The position numbers were made by a program, and so were the translations under genes. The notes beneath the pieces were generated by a model. The model ran no database searches and was not told where the DNA came from. It saw nothing but the letters and a program-made list of their open reading frames with translations. From Desulfosporosinus fructosivorans (GTDB taxonomy: Bacteria > Bacillota > Desulfitobacteriia > Desulfitobacteriales > Desulfitobacteriaceae), in assembly GCF_004766045.1 (NCBI RefSeq), contig NZ_SPQQ01000001.1, positions 434,001-498,000 of the forward strand: DNA of 64,000 nucleotides, given 5' to 3'. Shown here piece by piece: positions 8,350-17,226 of the stretch. Within the stretch, counting starts at the first letter, position 1, and every line of letters starts with the position of its first letter.

Positions 8350-8424
8350 ATGATCGGAATAGTAATAGTCGCTGTGATATTATGGCTTGTTAAATATACT
8401 TTTTATCAAAGAGTGAAACGGTAG
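8350..8424 (+). CDS. tiny single-span membrane peptide (copy 1)
   Basis: ORF of 24 codons, MIGIVIVAVILWLVKYTF then YQRVKR, preceded by AAGGAG (8337-8342) 7 nt upstream of the ATG. It is one hydrophobic helix followed by a basic tail, so it should insert in the membrane with the tail in the cytoplasm. A second ORF starting 103 bp later encodes nearly the same core (IVAVVLWLVKY). Sequence duplication with conserved frame and ribosome sites argues it is translated. No known family is recognised; a type I toxin-like or small membrane-complex subunit are both conceivable. Confidence 0.55.
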   Translation: MIGIVIVAVILWLVKYTFYQRVKR

Positions 8425-8452
8425 TTGGAGGAGCGATTTAAATGATTAGAAA

Positions 8453-8521
8453 ATGATTAGAATAATAAAGCTGGTAGTAATAGTTGCTGTGGTATTATGG
8501 CTTGTTAAATACTTCTTATAA
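8453..8521 (+). CDS. tiny single-span membrane peptide (copy 2)
   Basis: ORF of 22 codons, MIRIIKLVVIVAVVLWLVKY then FL, related to the peptide at 8350. The best Shine-Dalgarno (GGAGGAG, 8427-8433) is spaced for an ATG at 8442, but that frame stops after MIRK; its stop overlaps ATG 8453. The sequence ATGATTAGAA occurs twice in tandem here, so an 11-bp duplication seems to have displaced the start. Translation may continue by stop-start coupling (ATGA). No family assignment. Confidence 0.5.
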   Translation: MIRIIKLVVIVAVVLWLVKYFL

Positions 8522-8539
8522 AGGAGTGTGTCAGTAGGC

Positions 8540-8605
8540 ATGGCGTGCTGTGGAGATATTTGCATTTATTCAATCAAAAACCCTTTGTGTTTTTGCATTG
8601 GATGA
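8540..8605 (+). CDS. possible Cys-rich micropeptide
   Basis: A 21-codon ORF, MACCGDICIYSIKNPLCFCIG, with five Cys, follows an AGGAG (8522-8526) that is 13 nt away, longer than ideal. It may be chance. It is listed because it directly follows two other tiny ORFs and Cys content is unusual. Confidence 0.2.
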   Translation: MACCGDICIYSIKNPLCFCIG

Positions 8606-8661
8606 GTGTTAAGAATATAATAGAAGAATCAAGTTGAGAGATAAAGGGGAGCGGGAAAATA

Positions 8662-9258
8662 GTGAAGTTAAGGGCTGAAGATGTGTTGAATTTAGCAACT
8701 CGCGTCCTTTCCGAGGAGCGATTTAAACATACGTTAGATGTTGCAGATTGGGCTGAAAAGTTGGCAAGGCATCATGGATTGGACCCGGTAAGTGCCCGTT
8801 GTGCAGGGTTGGCACATGATTTGGCAAAGGAGATTCCGATGCAGGATCAGGTTAGTTTAGCCCATCGGTGGGATTTACTGAACTATCCTGAAGATGAACA
8901 GAACCCAGCTGTTTTACATGGGCGCCTTGCGGCTTATTGGTTGGAACATTATTTTAAGGTGGACGATGCTGAGGTTCTGGCGGCTATTGCGAGTCATACG
9001 TTAGGGAGGCCAGGAATGTCTCCTTTGGAGATGCTCATCTATAGTGCTGATTTGACAGAACCTAGTCGAGATTTTCCAGAAGTGGACATTTTGCGCCATT
9101 CCTTGTATGATGATTTAGAAAAGGGTACATTAGACTGTGTTGAGCGCACTTTGATATACTTAAAGAAAAGGAACAATCCGATTCATCCCTTAACCCAATT
9201 GACCTATGAGGATTTGCAAAGGAGGAAAAATATTGGAACTGGATCAAAAAATGCTTAA
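8662..9258 (+). CDS. yqeK: YqeK-type HD-domain Ap4A hydrolase
   Basis: A 198-residue HD-superfamily metal phosphohydrolase of the YqeK family, shown in other bacteria to split diadenosine tetraphosphate symmetrically to ADP. The metal motif is seen as HTLDVADWA (first His), then HDLAKE, and later IASHT for the remaining ligands. The GTG at 8662 follows AAGGGGA with a 12-nt gap. rsfS begins inside its 3' end, so the two are translationally coupled, the usual Firmicute order nadD-yqeK-rsfS. Confidence 0.92.
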   Translation: MKLRAEDVLNLATRVLSEERFKHTLDVADWAEKLARHHGLDPVSARCAGLAHDLAKEIPMQDQVSLAHRWDLLNYPEDEQNPAVLHGRLAAYWLEHYFKVDDAEVLAAIASHTLGRPGMSPLEMLIYSADLTEPSRDFPEVDILRHSLYDDLEKGTLDCVERTLIYLKKRNNPIHPLTQLTYEDLQRRKNIGTGSKNA

Positions 9259-9592
9259 ACAAGTCGTTGACATTGTTGAAGACAAAAAAGGCATCGATGT
9301 TTCCTTGCTTAATTTAAAGGAGATATCTATGGTTACGGATTATTGCTTGATTGTAACGGGAAATACGACAACTCAGGTTAAAGCTATAACCAACCATTTG
9401 GAAGAAAAGTTGCCTGAGATGGGTGTACCGGTATTCCATCTTGAAGGATTACCGTCTGCTAAATGGGTCTTGATGGATTGTGGCGGCGATTTAGTCGTTC
9501 ATGTGATGACCCCTGATCAGCGTGAATTTTATCAGCTTGAACGTCTCTGGAAGGACGCTGGAGTTGTCTCCTTCGACCCTAACTTAGTATAG
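9233..9592 (+). CDS. rsfS: Ribosomal silencing factor RsfS
   Basis: A 119-residue protein of the RsfS/Iojap family, which binds L14 of the large ribosomal subunit and blocks subunit joining when nutrients are scarce. Typical sequence is ISMVTDYCLIVTGNTTTQVKAI and a C-terminal FYQLERLWKDA. TTG 9233 is taken as start since AAAGGAGG (9220-9227) lies 5 nt upstream; the ATG at 9206 has no site. It overlaps the yqeK stop by 26 nt. The leuS T-box leader begins just downstream. Confidence 0.92.
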   Translation: MELDQKMLKQVVDIVEDKKGIDVSLLNLKEISMVTDYCLIVTGNTTTQVKAITNHLEEKLPEMGVPVFHLEGLPSAKWVLMDCGGDLVVHVMTPDQREFYQLERLWKDAGVVSFDPNLV

Positions 9593-9599
9593 TCAAAAG

Positions 9600-9825
9600 T
9601 CGTGAATGAAATGTAAATGCCATGATAGGGAGCAGTACTTAGGAACCCTCATTTAGAGAGGCGGCGTTAGGTGAAAGCCGTTGTAGGGAACTTTTGGAAC
9701 TCGCCTTGGAGCTGTGTTCAGGTCGCAATGAACACCGGTGCGAGCCGTTATAATCGTTTGAGCACTTTTTGAAATTGGGTGGTACCACGGGAGCTTAGTC
9801 TCTCGTCCCTTCAGGGACGGGAGAC
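9600..9825 (+). promoter_or_regulatory. T-box riboswitch (leucine) for leuS
   Basis: The T-box core TTGGGTGGTACCACGG lies at about 9775-9790, followed by a terminator (9798-9809 with 9814-9825, one G-U pair) and TTTTGCTCTTTTT. The candidate specifier codon is CTC at 9700-9702 in the context TTGGAACTC; the same context occurs in the leuA leader on the other strand, which supports the assignment. Uncharged tRNA-Leu should favour the antiterminator and leuS expression. Confidence 0.92.
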
Positions 9826-9910
9826 TTTTGCTCTTTTTGAGTATCTTTGCTTTGATAGTTTTGTTTATTTATATAAATTCTTGAGATTAATCTTTAAGGG
9901 GGCAGGCTCT

Positions 9911-12415
9911 ATGCAAGAGAAGTATTCGTTTTCCCAGATCGAACCGAAGTGGCAAGAACATTGGGTGGAGAGCAAAGCCTATAAGACGGAAAAAATTTCT
10001 TCAAAGCCAAAGTATTATGCCTTGGCTATGTTTCCTTATCCTTCGGGAGATCTGCACATGGGGCATGTGCGTAACTACTCTATAGCGGATGTCATCGCTC
10101 GCTATAAGCGGATGCAAGGGTATAATGTCCTACACCCTATCGGTTGGGATTCCTTTGGCTTACCAGCGGAAAATGCTGCGATTAAGCACCAAACCCCTCC
10201 GGCGGACTGGACTTGGAAAAACATTGCTAATATGCGGCGTCAGCTTAAAGAAATGGGAATATCCTATGATTGGGACAGGGAGATGGCGACCTGCCACCCA
10301 GGCTATTATAAATGGACGCAGTGGATATTTATCGAGTTTTACAAACATGGCTTAGTGTATAAGAAAAAGGCTGCTGTGAACTGGTGTCCGTCCTGTAGCA
10401 CAGTGCTTGCTAATGAGCAGGTTGTGGATGGAGGATGTGAACGGTGTGATACCATTGTAACGAAGAAAATCTTGGAACAGTGGTTTTTCAAGATTACGGA
10501 TTATGCGGATATTTTGCTTGAGGATTTGGATAAGTTGCCGGGCTGGCCTGAAAAGGTGAAAACCATGCAACGCAACTGGATAGGTCGTTCTGAAGGAGTG
10601 GAGGTCAGTTTTCCTTTGGATGGGCGTCCAGAGAAGATCTCTGTGTATACCACCCGGGTTGACACCCTTTTTGGAGTGAGCTATGTGGTCTTAGCTCCAG
10701 AACATCCCTTGGTCACAGAGTTGGTCAGTGGAACAGAGTATGAAGCGGATGTTTCGGCGTTCATTAAAAAAATGCAGGGACTTAATGAAATTGCCAGGAC
10801 GTCTACGGACGCTGAAAAAGAAGGGCTGTTCATCGGGTCGTATTGTCTTAATCCGCTGAGTGGGAAAAAAGTGCCGATCTGGATTGCGAACTATGTGCTG
10901 CTCGAATACGGAACGGGCGCGGTCATGGGTGTGCCAGCTCACGATGAACGGGACTTTGAGTTTGCAACAAAATATAATCTGCCGATTCGTTCGGTAATTG
11001 TTCCTGCGGGGAGTGCACCAGAGGCGAAAGATCAAGCGCTTGAGAGCGCTTTCACGGGGAAAGGAATTATGGTCAATTCCGATTCCTTTGATGGTCTGGA
11101 TAGTAATGAGGGCTTAGAACGGATTGCAGATGAAGCGGAACGCCGTGGTCTGGGTCAAAGGAAAGTTAACTTCCGTTTGAGGGATTGGCTCATTTCTCGT
11201 CAACGTTATTGGGGTACTCCTATTCCGATCATCTATTGTGAATCTTGCGGGACAATACCCGTGCCTGAAGAACAGTTGCCTGTTTTGCTTCCCGCAGATG
11301 TTATCTTTAAGGCTGGAGAAAATCCTTTAGCCACATCAGCGTCGTTTACAGAAACAACGTGTCCTCAGTGCGGAGGAGTGGCGCGGCGTGAGACGGATAC
11401 GATGGATACGTTTGTTTGTTCCTCGTGGTATTTTTTGCGCTATACTGACCCTCGCAACACGGAAGCCCCTTTCACTAAATCTGCGGTGGATCAGTGGATG
11501 AACGTAGATCAATATGTTGGGGGGGTGGAACATGCCATTCTACACCTTCTGTATGCACGCTTCTTTACTAAGGCTTTGCGGGATTTAGGACACGTGAAAG
11601 CGGATGAACCGTTCCAAAACTTGCTTACACAAGGAATGGTTTGTATGGATGGAGCTAAAATGTCTAAATCCAAAGGGAATGTTGTGAGCCCTGAGGTGAT
11701 TATTGGAAATTATGGGGCGGACACGGCACGCCTATTCATCTTGTTTGCTGCCCCTCCTGAGAGAGACTTAGAGTGGAGTGATCAAGGGGTTGAAGGCTGT
11801 TATCGTTTTCTGAACCGAGTTTGGCGTCTGGTCGCTCAATATGAGCCGATTATTAAGGAAACTCTGAATCACCCAGCCTCATCTAAGGGCCAAACGGACC
11901 ACTGGGCGAGCCTGGATGCAATCAGTAAAGATATGCGCCGGCATACTCATATGGCTATTCGGCATGTGACGATAGACATTGGAACACGTAATAATTTCAA
12001 CACGGCGATTAGTACTGTCATGGAATGGGTCAACGCTTTGTACATCTATAAGGAACAGCCTACTGCGGATGCTGCGGTCGGCAGGGAGGCTGTTGAAGCA
12101 ATTCTATTACTTCTTGCCCCCTTTGCTCCGCATATCACAGAGGAGCTCTGGATGGAAATTGGGCATACGGAGAGCATTCACAAACAGGCTTGGCCCGTCG
12201 TGGATGAAGCTGCTCTTGTCCAAGATGAAGTAACGGTTGTTCTTCAAGTGAATGGTAAAGTTCGAGACCGGATTATTGTGCCAGCTGATACTACAAAGGC
12301 AGATTTGGAAAAGATGGTGCTTACCCAGCCCAAGGTTTTGGAATTTACCGAAGGGAAGGCTATTGTTAAAGTGATTACGGTTCCGGGTAAGTTGGTTAAT
12401 ATTGTAGTTAGGTAG
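9911..12415 (+). CDS. leuS: Leucyl-tRNA synthetase
   Basis: An 834-residue class I aminoacyl-tRNA synthetase that charges tRNA-Leu in the cytoplasm. The class signatures are [11 protein letters not shown] (HIGH motif, near residue 50) and KMSKSKGN (KMSKS), with a CP1 editing domain between (TRVDTLFG, and GVPAHDERD for the Asp that guards against overediting). Start ATG 9911 lies after the T-box terminator and follows GGGGGCAGG; the frame is open further upstream only through the leader. Expression is set by the leucine T-box. A structured repeat begins 3 nt after the stop. Confidence 0.97.
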   Translation: MQEKYSFSQIEPKWQEHWVESKAYKTEKISSKPKYYALAMFPYPSGDLHMGHVRNYSIADVIARYKRMQGYNVLHPIGWDSFGLPAENAAIKHQTPPADWTWKNIANMRRQLKEMGISYDWDREMATCHPGYYKWTQWIFIEFYKHGLVYKKKAAVNWCPSCSTVLANEQVVDGGCERCDTIVTKKILEQWFFKITDYADILLEDLDKLPGWPEKVKTMQRNWIGRSEGVEVSFPLDGRPEKISVYTTRVDTLFGVSYVVLAPEHPLVTELVSGTEYEADVSAFIKKMQGLNEIARTSTDAEKEGLFIGSYCLNPLSGKKVPIWIANYVLLEYGTGAVMGVPAHDERDFEFATKYNLPIRSVIVPAGSAPEAKDQALESAFTGKGIMVNSDSFDGLDSNEGLERIADEAERRGLGQRKVNFRLRDWLISRQRYWGTPIPIIYCESCGTIPVPEEQLPVLLPADVIFKAGENPLATSASFTETTCPQCGGVARRETDTMDTFVCSSWYFLRYTDPRNTEAPFTKSAVDQWMNVDQYVGGVEHAILHLLYARFFTKALRDLGHVKADEPFQNLLTQGMVCMDGAKMSKSKGNVVSPEVIIGNYGADTARLFILFAAPPERDLEWSDQGVEGCYRFLNRVWRLVAQYEPIIKETLNHPASSKGQTDHWASLDAISKDMRRHTHMAIRHVTIDIGTRNNFNTAISTVMEWVNALYIYKEQPTADAAVGREAVEAILLLLAPFAPHITEELWMEIGHTESIHKQAWPVVDEAALVQDEVTVVLQVNGKVRDRIIVPADTTKADLEKMVLTQPKVLEFTEGKAIVKVITVPGKLVNIVVR

Positions 12416-12418
12416 ATA

Positions 12419-12640
12419 GGGACTTGTGAGACACAGCGCTCGGATCATACGACGCAGAGCAAACTAACCGTGTAAGCTTCTGATCTGGGGAGCGGGGTTC
12501 CCGCCAATTCGCCATCCTTGGCTCAGTTGGCGGCTTCGCACGTCCTGTGCTCAGCCCCGTATTTGGGGTCGCTTACACGGAAGTTTGCTGGGCTGCTTAC
12601 GTAAAAGACGTCGCGCTGTGTCTCACTGCGTCCCGGGCTT
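12419..12640 (+). repeat. structured repeat, copy A
   Basis: Nested stems: outer GTGAGACACAGCGC (12426-12439) with 12613-12626; AGCAAACT (12458-12465) with 12582-12589; CCGTGTAAGC (12468-12477) with GCTTACACGG (12571-12580). Inside, CGGGG/CCCCG closes two hairpins, CCGCCAA/TTGGCGG and GCAC/GTGC. Related copies at 50404, 50640 and 31652 keep these stems with compensating base changes. It starts right after the leuS stop. Confidence 0.8.
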
Positions 12641-13131
12641 GGAACGGCGGGGCGGGACCGGTATGGAGCAGGGACGGAATGCGTGGGAGACGGCACATTT
12701 CATGTGCGCCGTCTTGCTTTGAGGAGCGCAAGGTCAGTGTAAGGTCAAGGACGGTTCTTGGACTTGTGTGACACAGCGTCCCGGGCTAGGGCTGGGAACG
12801 GAGGACTTGTGTGACACAGTTCTCGGAGAAAGTGTAGGGACGTTCCTTTTGCTTCTTTGGTTTCGAAACGTGGTTGTTAAGTAAAGTGGATACATTGTTT
12901 TTGTATTATTGGCCTTTCGGGGCCAATTTTTACATTTCTTTAACATTAAGTAAGCTTTCGCTTTACATAAGTATGTTACAATTTTAATATGAACCAAAGT
13001 ATTGAAAATAGCACCTAGAAGTGCATTCCGATTATTGGGAGGGATGGACCTGTTGCTTGGCAGCAGTTGTGATGGCAGGGAAGATAAAGAATTGAGTCAT
13101 TTCAGAGCGACAGAAAAGGAGTGTTATATCT
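12641..13131. repeat. repeat-rich non-coding spacer before phoH-like gene 1
   Basis: Contains the mini-hairpin GACGGCACATTTCATG...GTC (12689-12713), a GGACGGTTCTTGGACTTGTGTGACACAGCGTCCCGGGC fragment region (12749-12786) and another partial end of the ACTTGTGTGACACAG type (12804-12819). ORFs across it are of odd composition and not supported. The final ~130 bp is the leader of the phoH-like gene. Confidence 0.55.
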
Positions 13132-14457
13132 TTGCAGAAAGTATATGTACTCGATTCCAGTGTGTTACTGCATGACCCTAACGCGATATTTCTATTTCAA
13201 GATAATGAGGTAGTTATCCCTTATGTGGTTTTAGAGGAGATTGAAAGCAAGAAACGTCTCTTGGAGAATGTCGGTCAAGCCGCCCGAGAGGCCATCCGTC
13301 ATCTTGATCGCTTACGAGACATTGGTCAACTTTCTCAGGGTGTTATATTGCCGAACGGAGGAAATGTTCGGATCGAGTTGAATCATTACTCCAATGATAT
13401 TATGCCACTAAACTCGGATCTGGCCTTGGCGGACAACCGAATTCTAGCGGTCTCCTTAAATTTAACTCGTGAAGAAAAACGCACCGTCATTTTGGTTACT
13501 AAAGATATTGCCATGCGTGTAAAAGCGGATGCCTTGGGAATCTTAACGGAAGATTACTATAATGACAAAGTGGTACTGCCTCCGATTATGGATGAGATCT
13601 CAATAATGCCCTTAGAGGATACCGAGGTTGCTGCACTTTACCAAAATAAATACATCCCCTTAAAGGATCCATTGCTGCCAAATCGCTGCGTAAAGGCAGT
13701 TTTGAGTGATGACTCACTACTCCCCTTAGTTTCGTCTCCAGATGGTGAAAGATTAGTCTATCAGATGGGGCCGAGTAACGCCTCTTGGGATATTAGACCG
13801 AAGAATATGGAACAATCCTGGGCTTTGGAAATGCTCAATAATCCTGAGATCAAGTTGGTCAATTTGATGGGCCCTGCAGGGACTGGAAAAACTCTACTTG
13901 CTTTAGCGAGTGGCCTGGAACAAACGGTTCATGCAGAGAATTATCATAGGATGCTTTGCGCTCGGCCGATTGTCCCTTTCGGCAAGGATATTGGCTTTCT
14001 TCCAGGGGAGAAGGATCAGAAGGTTCGTCCCTATATGCAACCAATCTATGATAATCTTGAATATCTACTGCGACCACGGCGGGAGAAAGAGCGCGAGAGA
14101 GGTGGAGAATCTATTGTTGACAGCGCGATTGACCTGTTGATCAAGAAACGACAGCTTGAAATTGAAGTGCTCACTTACATCCGGGGCCGAAGTATTCCTA
14201 ATCAATTCATGATTATTGACGAGGCTCAGAACCTTACTGCGCATGAAGTAAAGACGATTATTACGCGGGCGGGTGAGGGGACAAAGATTGTGCTTTGCGG
14301 GGATCCAGATCAAATTGATCATCCTTATCTAGATAAGGGGAGTAACGGGTTAGCCTATGTCGCGGCGCGGTTAAATGGTCAATCCTTCTATGGTCAGGTT
14401 AGACTGATCCGCGGGGAACGAAGTGACTTGGCAACACGAGCGGCACGTTTGTTGTGA
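13132..14457 (+). CDS. PhoH-family ATPase with N-terminal PIN domain (copy 1)
   Basis: A 441-residue protein of the YlaK type. The N-terminal PIN-like nuclease domain starts YVLDSSVLLHDPNAIF (Asp near residue 6) and has ALADNRILAV. The C-terminal PhoH ATPase has Walker A GPAGTGKT (~residue 247) and Walker B FMIIDEAQN. PhoH2-type fusions are described as RNA helicase/RNase enzymes. TTG 13132 is the start, after AAAAGGA at 13114-13120. A paralogue of almost the same sequence lies at 15733, including the ribosome-site region, so the pair arose by recent duplication. Confidence 0.9.
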   Translation: MQKVYVLDSSVLLHDPNAIFLFQDNEVVIPYVVLEEIESKKRLLENVGQAAREAIRHLDRLRDIGQLSQGVILPNGGNVRIELNHYSNDIMPLNSDLALADNRILAVSLNLTREEKRTVILVTKDIAMRVKADALGILTEDYYNDKVVLPPIMDEISIMPLEDTEVAALYQNKYIPLKDPLLPNRCVKAVLSDDSLLPLVSSPDGERLVYQMGPSNASWDIRPKNMEQSWALEMLNNPEIKLVNLMGPAGTGKTLLALASGLEQTVHAENYHRMLCARPIVPFGKDIGFLPGEKDQKVRPYMQPIYDNLEYLLRPRREKERERGGESIVDSAIDLLIKKRQLEIEVLTYIRGRSIPNQFMIIDEAQNLTAHEVKTIITRAGEGTKIVLCGDPDQIDHPYLDKGSNGLAYVAARLNGQSFYGQVRLIRGERSDLATRAARLL

Positions 14458-14471
14458 GTTGTGTAAAGCAG

Positions 14472-14502
14472 AAAGACCTCTAACTATAATTAGAGTCTTT
14501 TT
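14472..14502. terminator. terminator between phoH copy 1 and vapC
   Basis: Stem AAAGACCTCTAA with TTAGAGTCTTT followed by TTTGCTTTT. It sits between convergent genes and could serve both. Confidence 0.65.
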
Positions 14503-14541
14503 GCTTTTACTAATTTATTCTAAAGAAATTTAAACATTGTC

Positions 14542-14955
14542 TTATAGTGAAATATCTTGTGGTCTGTAAAATTCACAGCCTAGCTTTCTAAAATCCTTAG
14601 AGTTCCATGTCAATATTGGTAGCTTTAAACTCCTTGACTTCTCGGCTAAGTAAACGTCTACAAAATCTACATTTATCTCACGAAACCGAACTAAGACATG
14701 TTGCATCAGAATGTCTTCTTCGAGTTCAACTCCGTCAGATTCAATAAAATCCTCAAACACTTGTAAAATTGCTTCTTTTTCGAATCTATATACTTTACGC
14801 AAGACCCAATAGGCTTCGATTAGAACAAGTGACAGAATATAAAACGTAGTCTCACCTTGTTCAATAAGTCGTACCAATTGCTCGATTTGAGCGTCATCGT
14901 CTTTTACGAATAAACGAATCAAGATGTTGGTATCAGCTATCATAGGCTTATTCAT
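14542..14955 (-). CDS. PIN-domain toxin (VapC type)
   Basis: A 137-residue PIN-domain ribonuclease. Acidic catalytic residues are seen as MIADTNIL (Asp8), the Glu in LVLIEAYWVL (near 47), FVDVYLA (Asp near 99) and the later SKDF. VapC proteins cut tRNA or rRNA when released from their antitoxin. Its start overlaps the end of the upstream AbrB-type gene by 8 nt, the usual toxin-antitoxin coupling. The pair sits between two PhoH-like genes, which themselves carry PIN domains. Confidence 0.85.
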   Translation of the reverse strand: MNKPMIADTNILIRLFVKDDDAQIEQLVRLIEQGETTFYILSLVLIEAYWVLRKVYRFEKEAILQVFEDFIESDGVELEEDILMQHVLVRFREINVDFVDVYLAEKSRSLKLPILTWNSKDFRKLGCEFYRPQDISL

Positions 14956-15235
14956 TTTCGAATTCCCTTAAACCACTGGTAACTGCTTTTGCCCGTTCTG
15001 TTATAGCTAATTCAATTGCTTCATCTACATCTATGGAGGAGGTAGACTTCAATGCTCCCATGACCCCTCGAATTGACTTTTTAGTTTTAGGCTGAACTTC
15101 AATAATTCTTTCGTTTTCATCTAAGACAAAAGCTAATCTGTCTCCCTCTTTTATGTTTAAAAGAGTTCTTAGTTCAACTGGAATAGTTAACTGTCCTTTA
15201 CTAGTTAATTTACCAGAAAGAAGTTGTTTTGCCAT
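14948..15235 (-). CDS. AbrB/MazE-type antitoxin
   Basis: A 95-residue protein with an N-terminal SpoVT-AbrB swapped-hairpin DNA-binding domain (GKLTSKGQLTIPVELRTLLN) and an acidic C-terminal part that likely wraps the PIN toxin. GGAGGGAG precedes the ATG on the minus strand. It should neutralise the 14542 toxin and repress the shared promoter; a 14-bp inverted repeat 22 bp upstream is the probable operator. Confidence 0.88.
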   Translation of the reverse strand: MAKQLLSGKLTSKGQLTIPVELRTLLNIKEGDRLAFVLDENERIIEVQPKTKKSIRGVMGALKSTSSIDVDEAIELAITERAKAVTSGLREFENE

Positions 15236-15256
15236 ACTAATCTCCCTCCATCCTAA

Positions 15257-15293
15257 CTAAAAGTATTACTAATATTATAAGTAATACTTTTAG
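15257..15293. promoter_or_regulatory. inverted-repeat operator of the vapC/AbrB pair
   Basis: Perfect 14-bp arms CTAAAAGTATTACT (15257-15270) and AGTAATACTTTTAG (15280-15293) with a 9-nt A/T spacer, just upstream of the antitoxin gene. It is the likely binding site for the AbrB-type antitoxin. Confidence 0.7.
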
Positions 15294-15339
15294 AAAAGTA
15301 AAGTTTTGACAGTTAGCATTCAATCCAAATGCCTAAACA

Positions 15340-15500
15340 TGTATGTGCAAGGTCAGGTGCAAGGTCAGGGACGGTTCTTGGCCTTGTATTTGCTTTTGTC
15401 TTTAGGGAGCGGGGTGCCGACAAAAGCGTCAGCTTTGGCGCAAGGAGTTGTAGTAGGACGGTTGTTTGACTTGGCAAACAAGTCAAACAACCGTCCCTGC
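15340..15500. repeat. GGGACGGTTCTT-type repeat remnants
   Basis: Contains GGTCAGGGACGGTTCTTGG (15363-15381), a GGGAGCGGGG core like that in the structured repeat, GCTTTTGTC/GACAAAAGC arms, and a perfect 18-bp inverted repeat (15456-15473 with 15479-15496, loop GCAAA) that starts GGACGGTT. The ORF covering it is not supported. Confidence 0.6.
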
Positions 15501-15732
15501 TTGTCGTTCAGGAAGATGGCAGATTCTGTGTGCTCTATTTCTCGTATGGGTCAGCTTTATTTCCTACGAGTGAGCTTTTTTTGAGGGGCTTCATCTAGTT
15601 ATGAATGGTTAGTTTATTCTGGAATATAGTTTAAGGGAGAGTGGAGTCGTTAACTGGTCGTCAGGTAGAAGATAATTAGTAATATATGGAATATAGTATT
15701 AAAAGAGTGACAGAAAAGGAGTGTTCTATATT

Positions 15733-17058
15733 TTGCAAAAAGTATATGTACTCGATTCTAGTGTGTTACTGCATGATCCCAATGCAATATTCCAATTCCA
15801 GGAAAGTGATGTTGTTATTCCTTTCGTGGTATTAGAGGAAATAGAGAGTAAGAAACGACTTATGGAGAATGTCGGTCGGGCTGCTCGAGAGGCCATCCGT
15901 CATCTTGATCGTTTACGAGACATTGGTCAACTTTCTCAAGGTGTTATTTTACCGAATGGAGGAACGATTCGTATTGAATTAAATCATTATTCTAGTGATG
16001 TTTTGCCGCTGAACTCGGATTTGGCTTTGGCAGATAACCGAATTCTTGCGGTTTCCTTGAGCTTGTCGCGAGAGGAAACTCGACCGGTTATACTGGTCAC
16101 GAAGGATATTGCCATGCGTGTTAAAGGGGATGCTTTAGGAATCTTAACGGATGATTATCATAATGACAAAGTTGTGCTGCCCCCAATTATGGACGAGATT
16201 ATCGTACTGCCTTTGGAGGATGAAGAGGTTGACGAATTTTATAAAAGTAAGTATGTTCCATTAAAGATACCCTTGCTGCCAAATCGCTGTGTAAAAGCTG
16301 TTTTGAGTGATGACTCAGTACTCCCCTTAGTTTCGTCTCCAAATGGGGAAAAGTTAGTTTATCATATGGGTCCAAGTCACGCCTCCTGGGATATTAGGCC
16401 TAAGAACATGGAACAATCTTGGGCTTTGGAAATGCTCAACAATCCAGAGATCAAGTTGGTTAATTTGATGGGTCCAGCAGGTACCGGGAAGACTCTTCTT
16501 GCTTTGGCGAGCGGTTTAGAACAAACGGTTCATGAGGAACTCTATATCAGGATGCTTTGTGCTCGGCCGATTGTCCCTTTTGGTAAAGATATTGGATTTC
16601 TTCCTGGAGAGAAGGATCAGAAGGTTCGTCCCTATATGCAACCGATTTATGATAATCTTGAATATTTACTTCGACCACGGCGGGAAAAAGAGCGCGAAAA
16701 GGGCGGCGAAGCTATTGTTGACAGCGCCATTGATCTGCTAATCAAGAAGAGGCAACTTGAAATTGAAGTGCTCACCTATATTAGGGGGCGAAGTATTCCC
16801 AATCAGTTCATGATTATTGATGAGGCCCAGAACCTTTCTGCGCATGAAGTAAAAACGATTATTACGCGAGCGGGTGAGGGGACAAAGATTGTGCTTTGCG
16901 GAGATCCAGATCAAATTGATCATCCATATCTAGATAAGGAAAGTAACGGTTTAGCTTATGTCGCGGCACGGTTAAATGGTCAATCCTTCTATGGTCAGGT
17001 TCGATTGATTCGCGGAGAACGGAGTGAACTCGCGACGCGGGCGGCAGTTCTACTATAA
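15733..17058 (+). CDS. PhoH-family ATPase with N-terminal PIN domain (copy 2)
   Basis: This 441-residue protein is a close paralogue of the one at 13132, with the same PIN (YVLDSSVLLHDPNAIF) and PhoH domains (GPAGTGKT, FMIIDEAQN). Differences are scattered and mostly conservative (for example LLENVGQA to LMENVGRA, TEDYYN to TDDYHN), so both copies appear functional. TTG 15733 is chosen by matching copy 1 and the AAAAGGA at 15714-15720; GTG 15721 is the alternative. The 20-30 bp before the start is also shared. A degenerate structured-repeat fragment begins right after its stop. Confidence 0.9.
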   Translation: MQKVYVLDSSVLLHDPNAIFQFQESDVVIPFVVLEEIESKKRLMENVGRAAREAIRHLDRLRDIGQLSQGVILPNGGTIRIELNHYSSDVLPLNSDLALADNRILAVSLSLSREETRPVILVTKDIAMRVKGDALGILTDDYHNDKVVLPPIMDEIIVLPLEDEEVDEFYKSKYVPLKIPLLPNRCVKAVLSDDSVLPLVSSPNGEKLVYHMGPSHASWDIRPKNMEQSWALEMLNNPEIKLVNLMGPAGTGKTLLALASGLEQTVHEELYIRMLCARPIVPFGKDIGFLPGEKDQKVRPYMQPIYDNLEYLLRPRREKEREKGGEAIVDSAIDLLIKKRQLEIEVLTYIRGRSIPNQFMIIDEAQNLSAHEVKTIITRAGEGTKIVLCGDPDQIDHPYLDKESNGLAYVAARLNGQSFYGQVRLIRGERSELATRAAVLL

Positions 17059-17226
17059 GGGACTTGTGTGACCCAGTGCTCGGGATTGGACTAAGAGCAA
17101 TCTGGCCGTATAGGCTCTTTTCGATGCAGGGCAAATGAGCCGTCCGACGATCATAATTTGAGCAGGACGTTTGAGATTAGGGTACGATGAGCCTGACTTA
17201 GGAACGGCCATATTTCATGTGCACCT
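17059..17226 (+). repeat. degenerate structured-repeat fragment and mini-hairpin
   Basis: Begins GGGACTTGTGTGACCCAGTG directly after the stop codon, like the other copies, then GCAATCTGGCCGTATAGGC, but the 3' arms are lost. The mini-hairpin ACGGCCATATTTCATGTGCA is at 17204-17223. Confidence 0.55.

Noticed and set aside
12547..12771. ORFs across the repeat region (12547-12771, 12734-12997 minus, 31713-31931, 31888-32169 minus)
   Set aside because: They run through the arms of structured repeats, lack ribosome sites and encode biased Arg/Ser/Cys-rich sequence.
15306..15584. 92-codon ORF upstream of phoH copy 2
   Set aside because: It spans an 18-bp perfect inverted repeat and repeat remnants, with no Shine-Dalgarno site.
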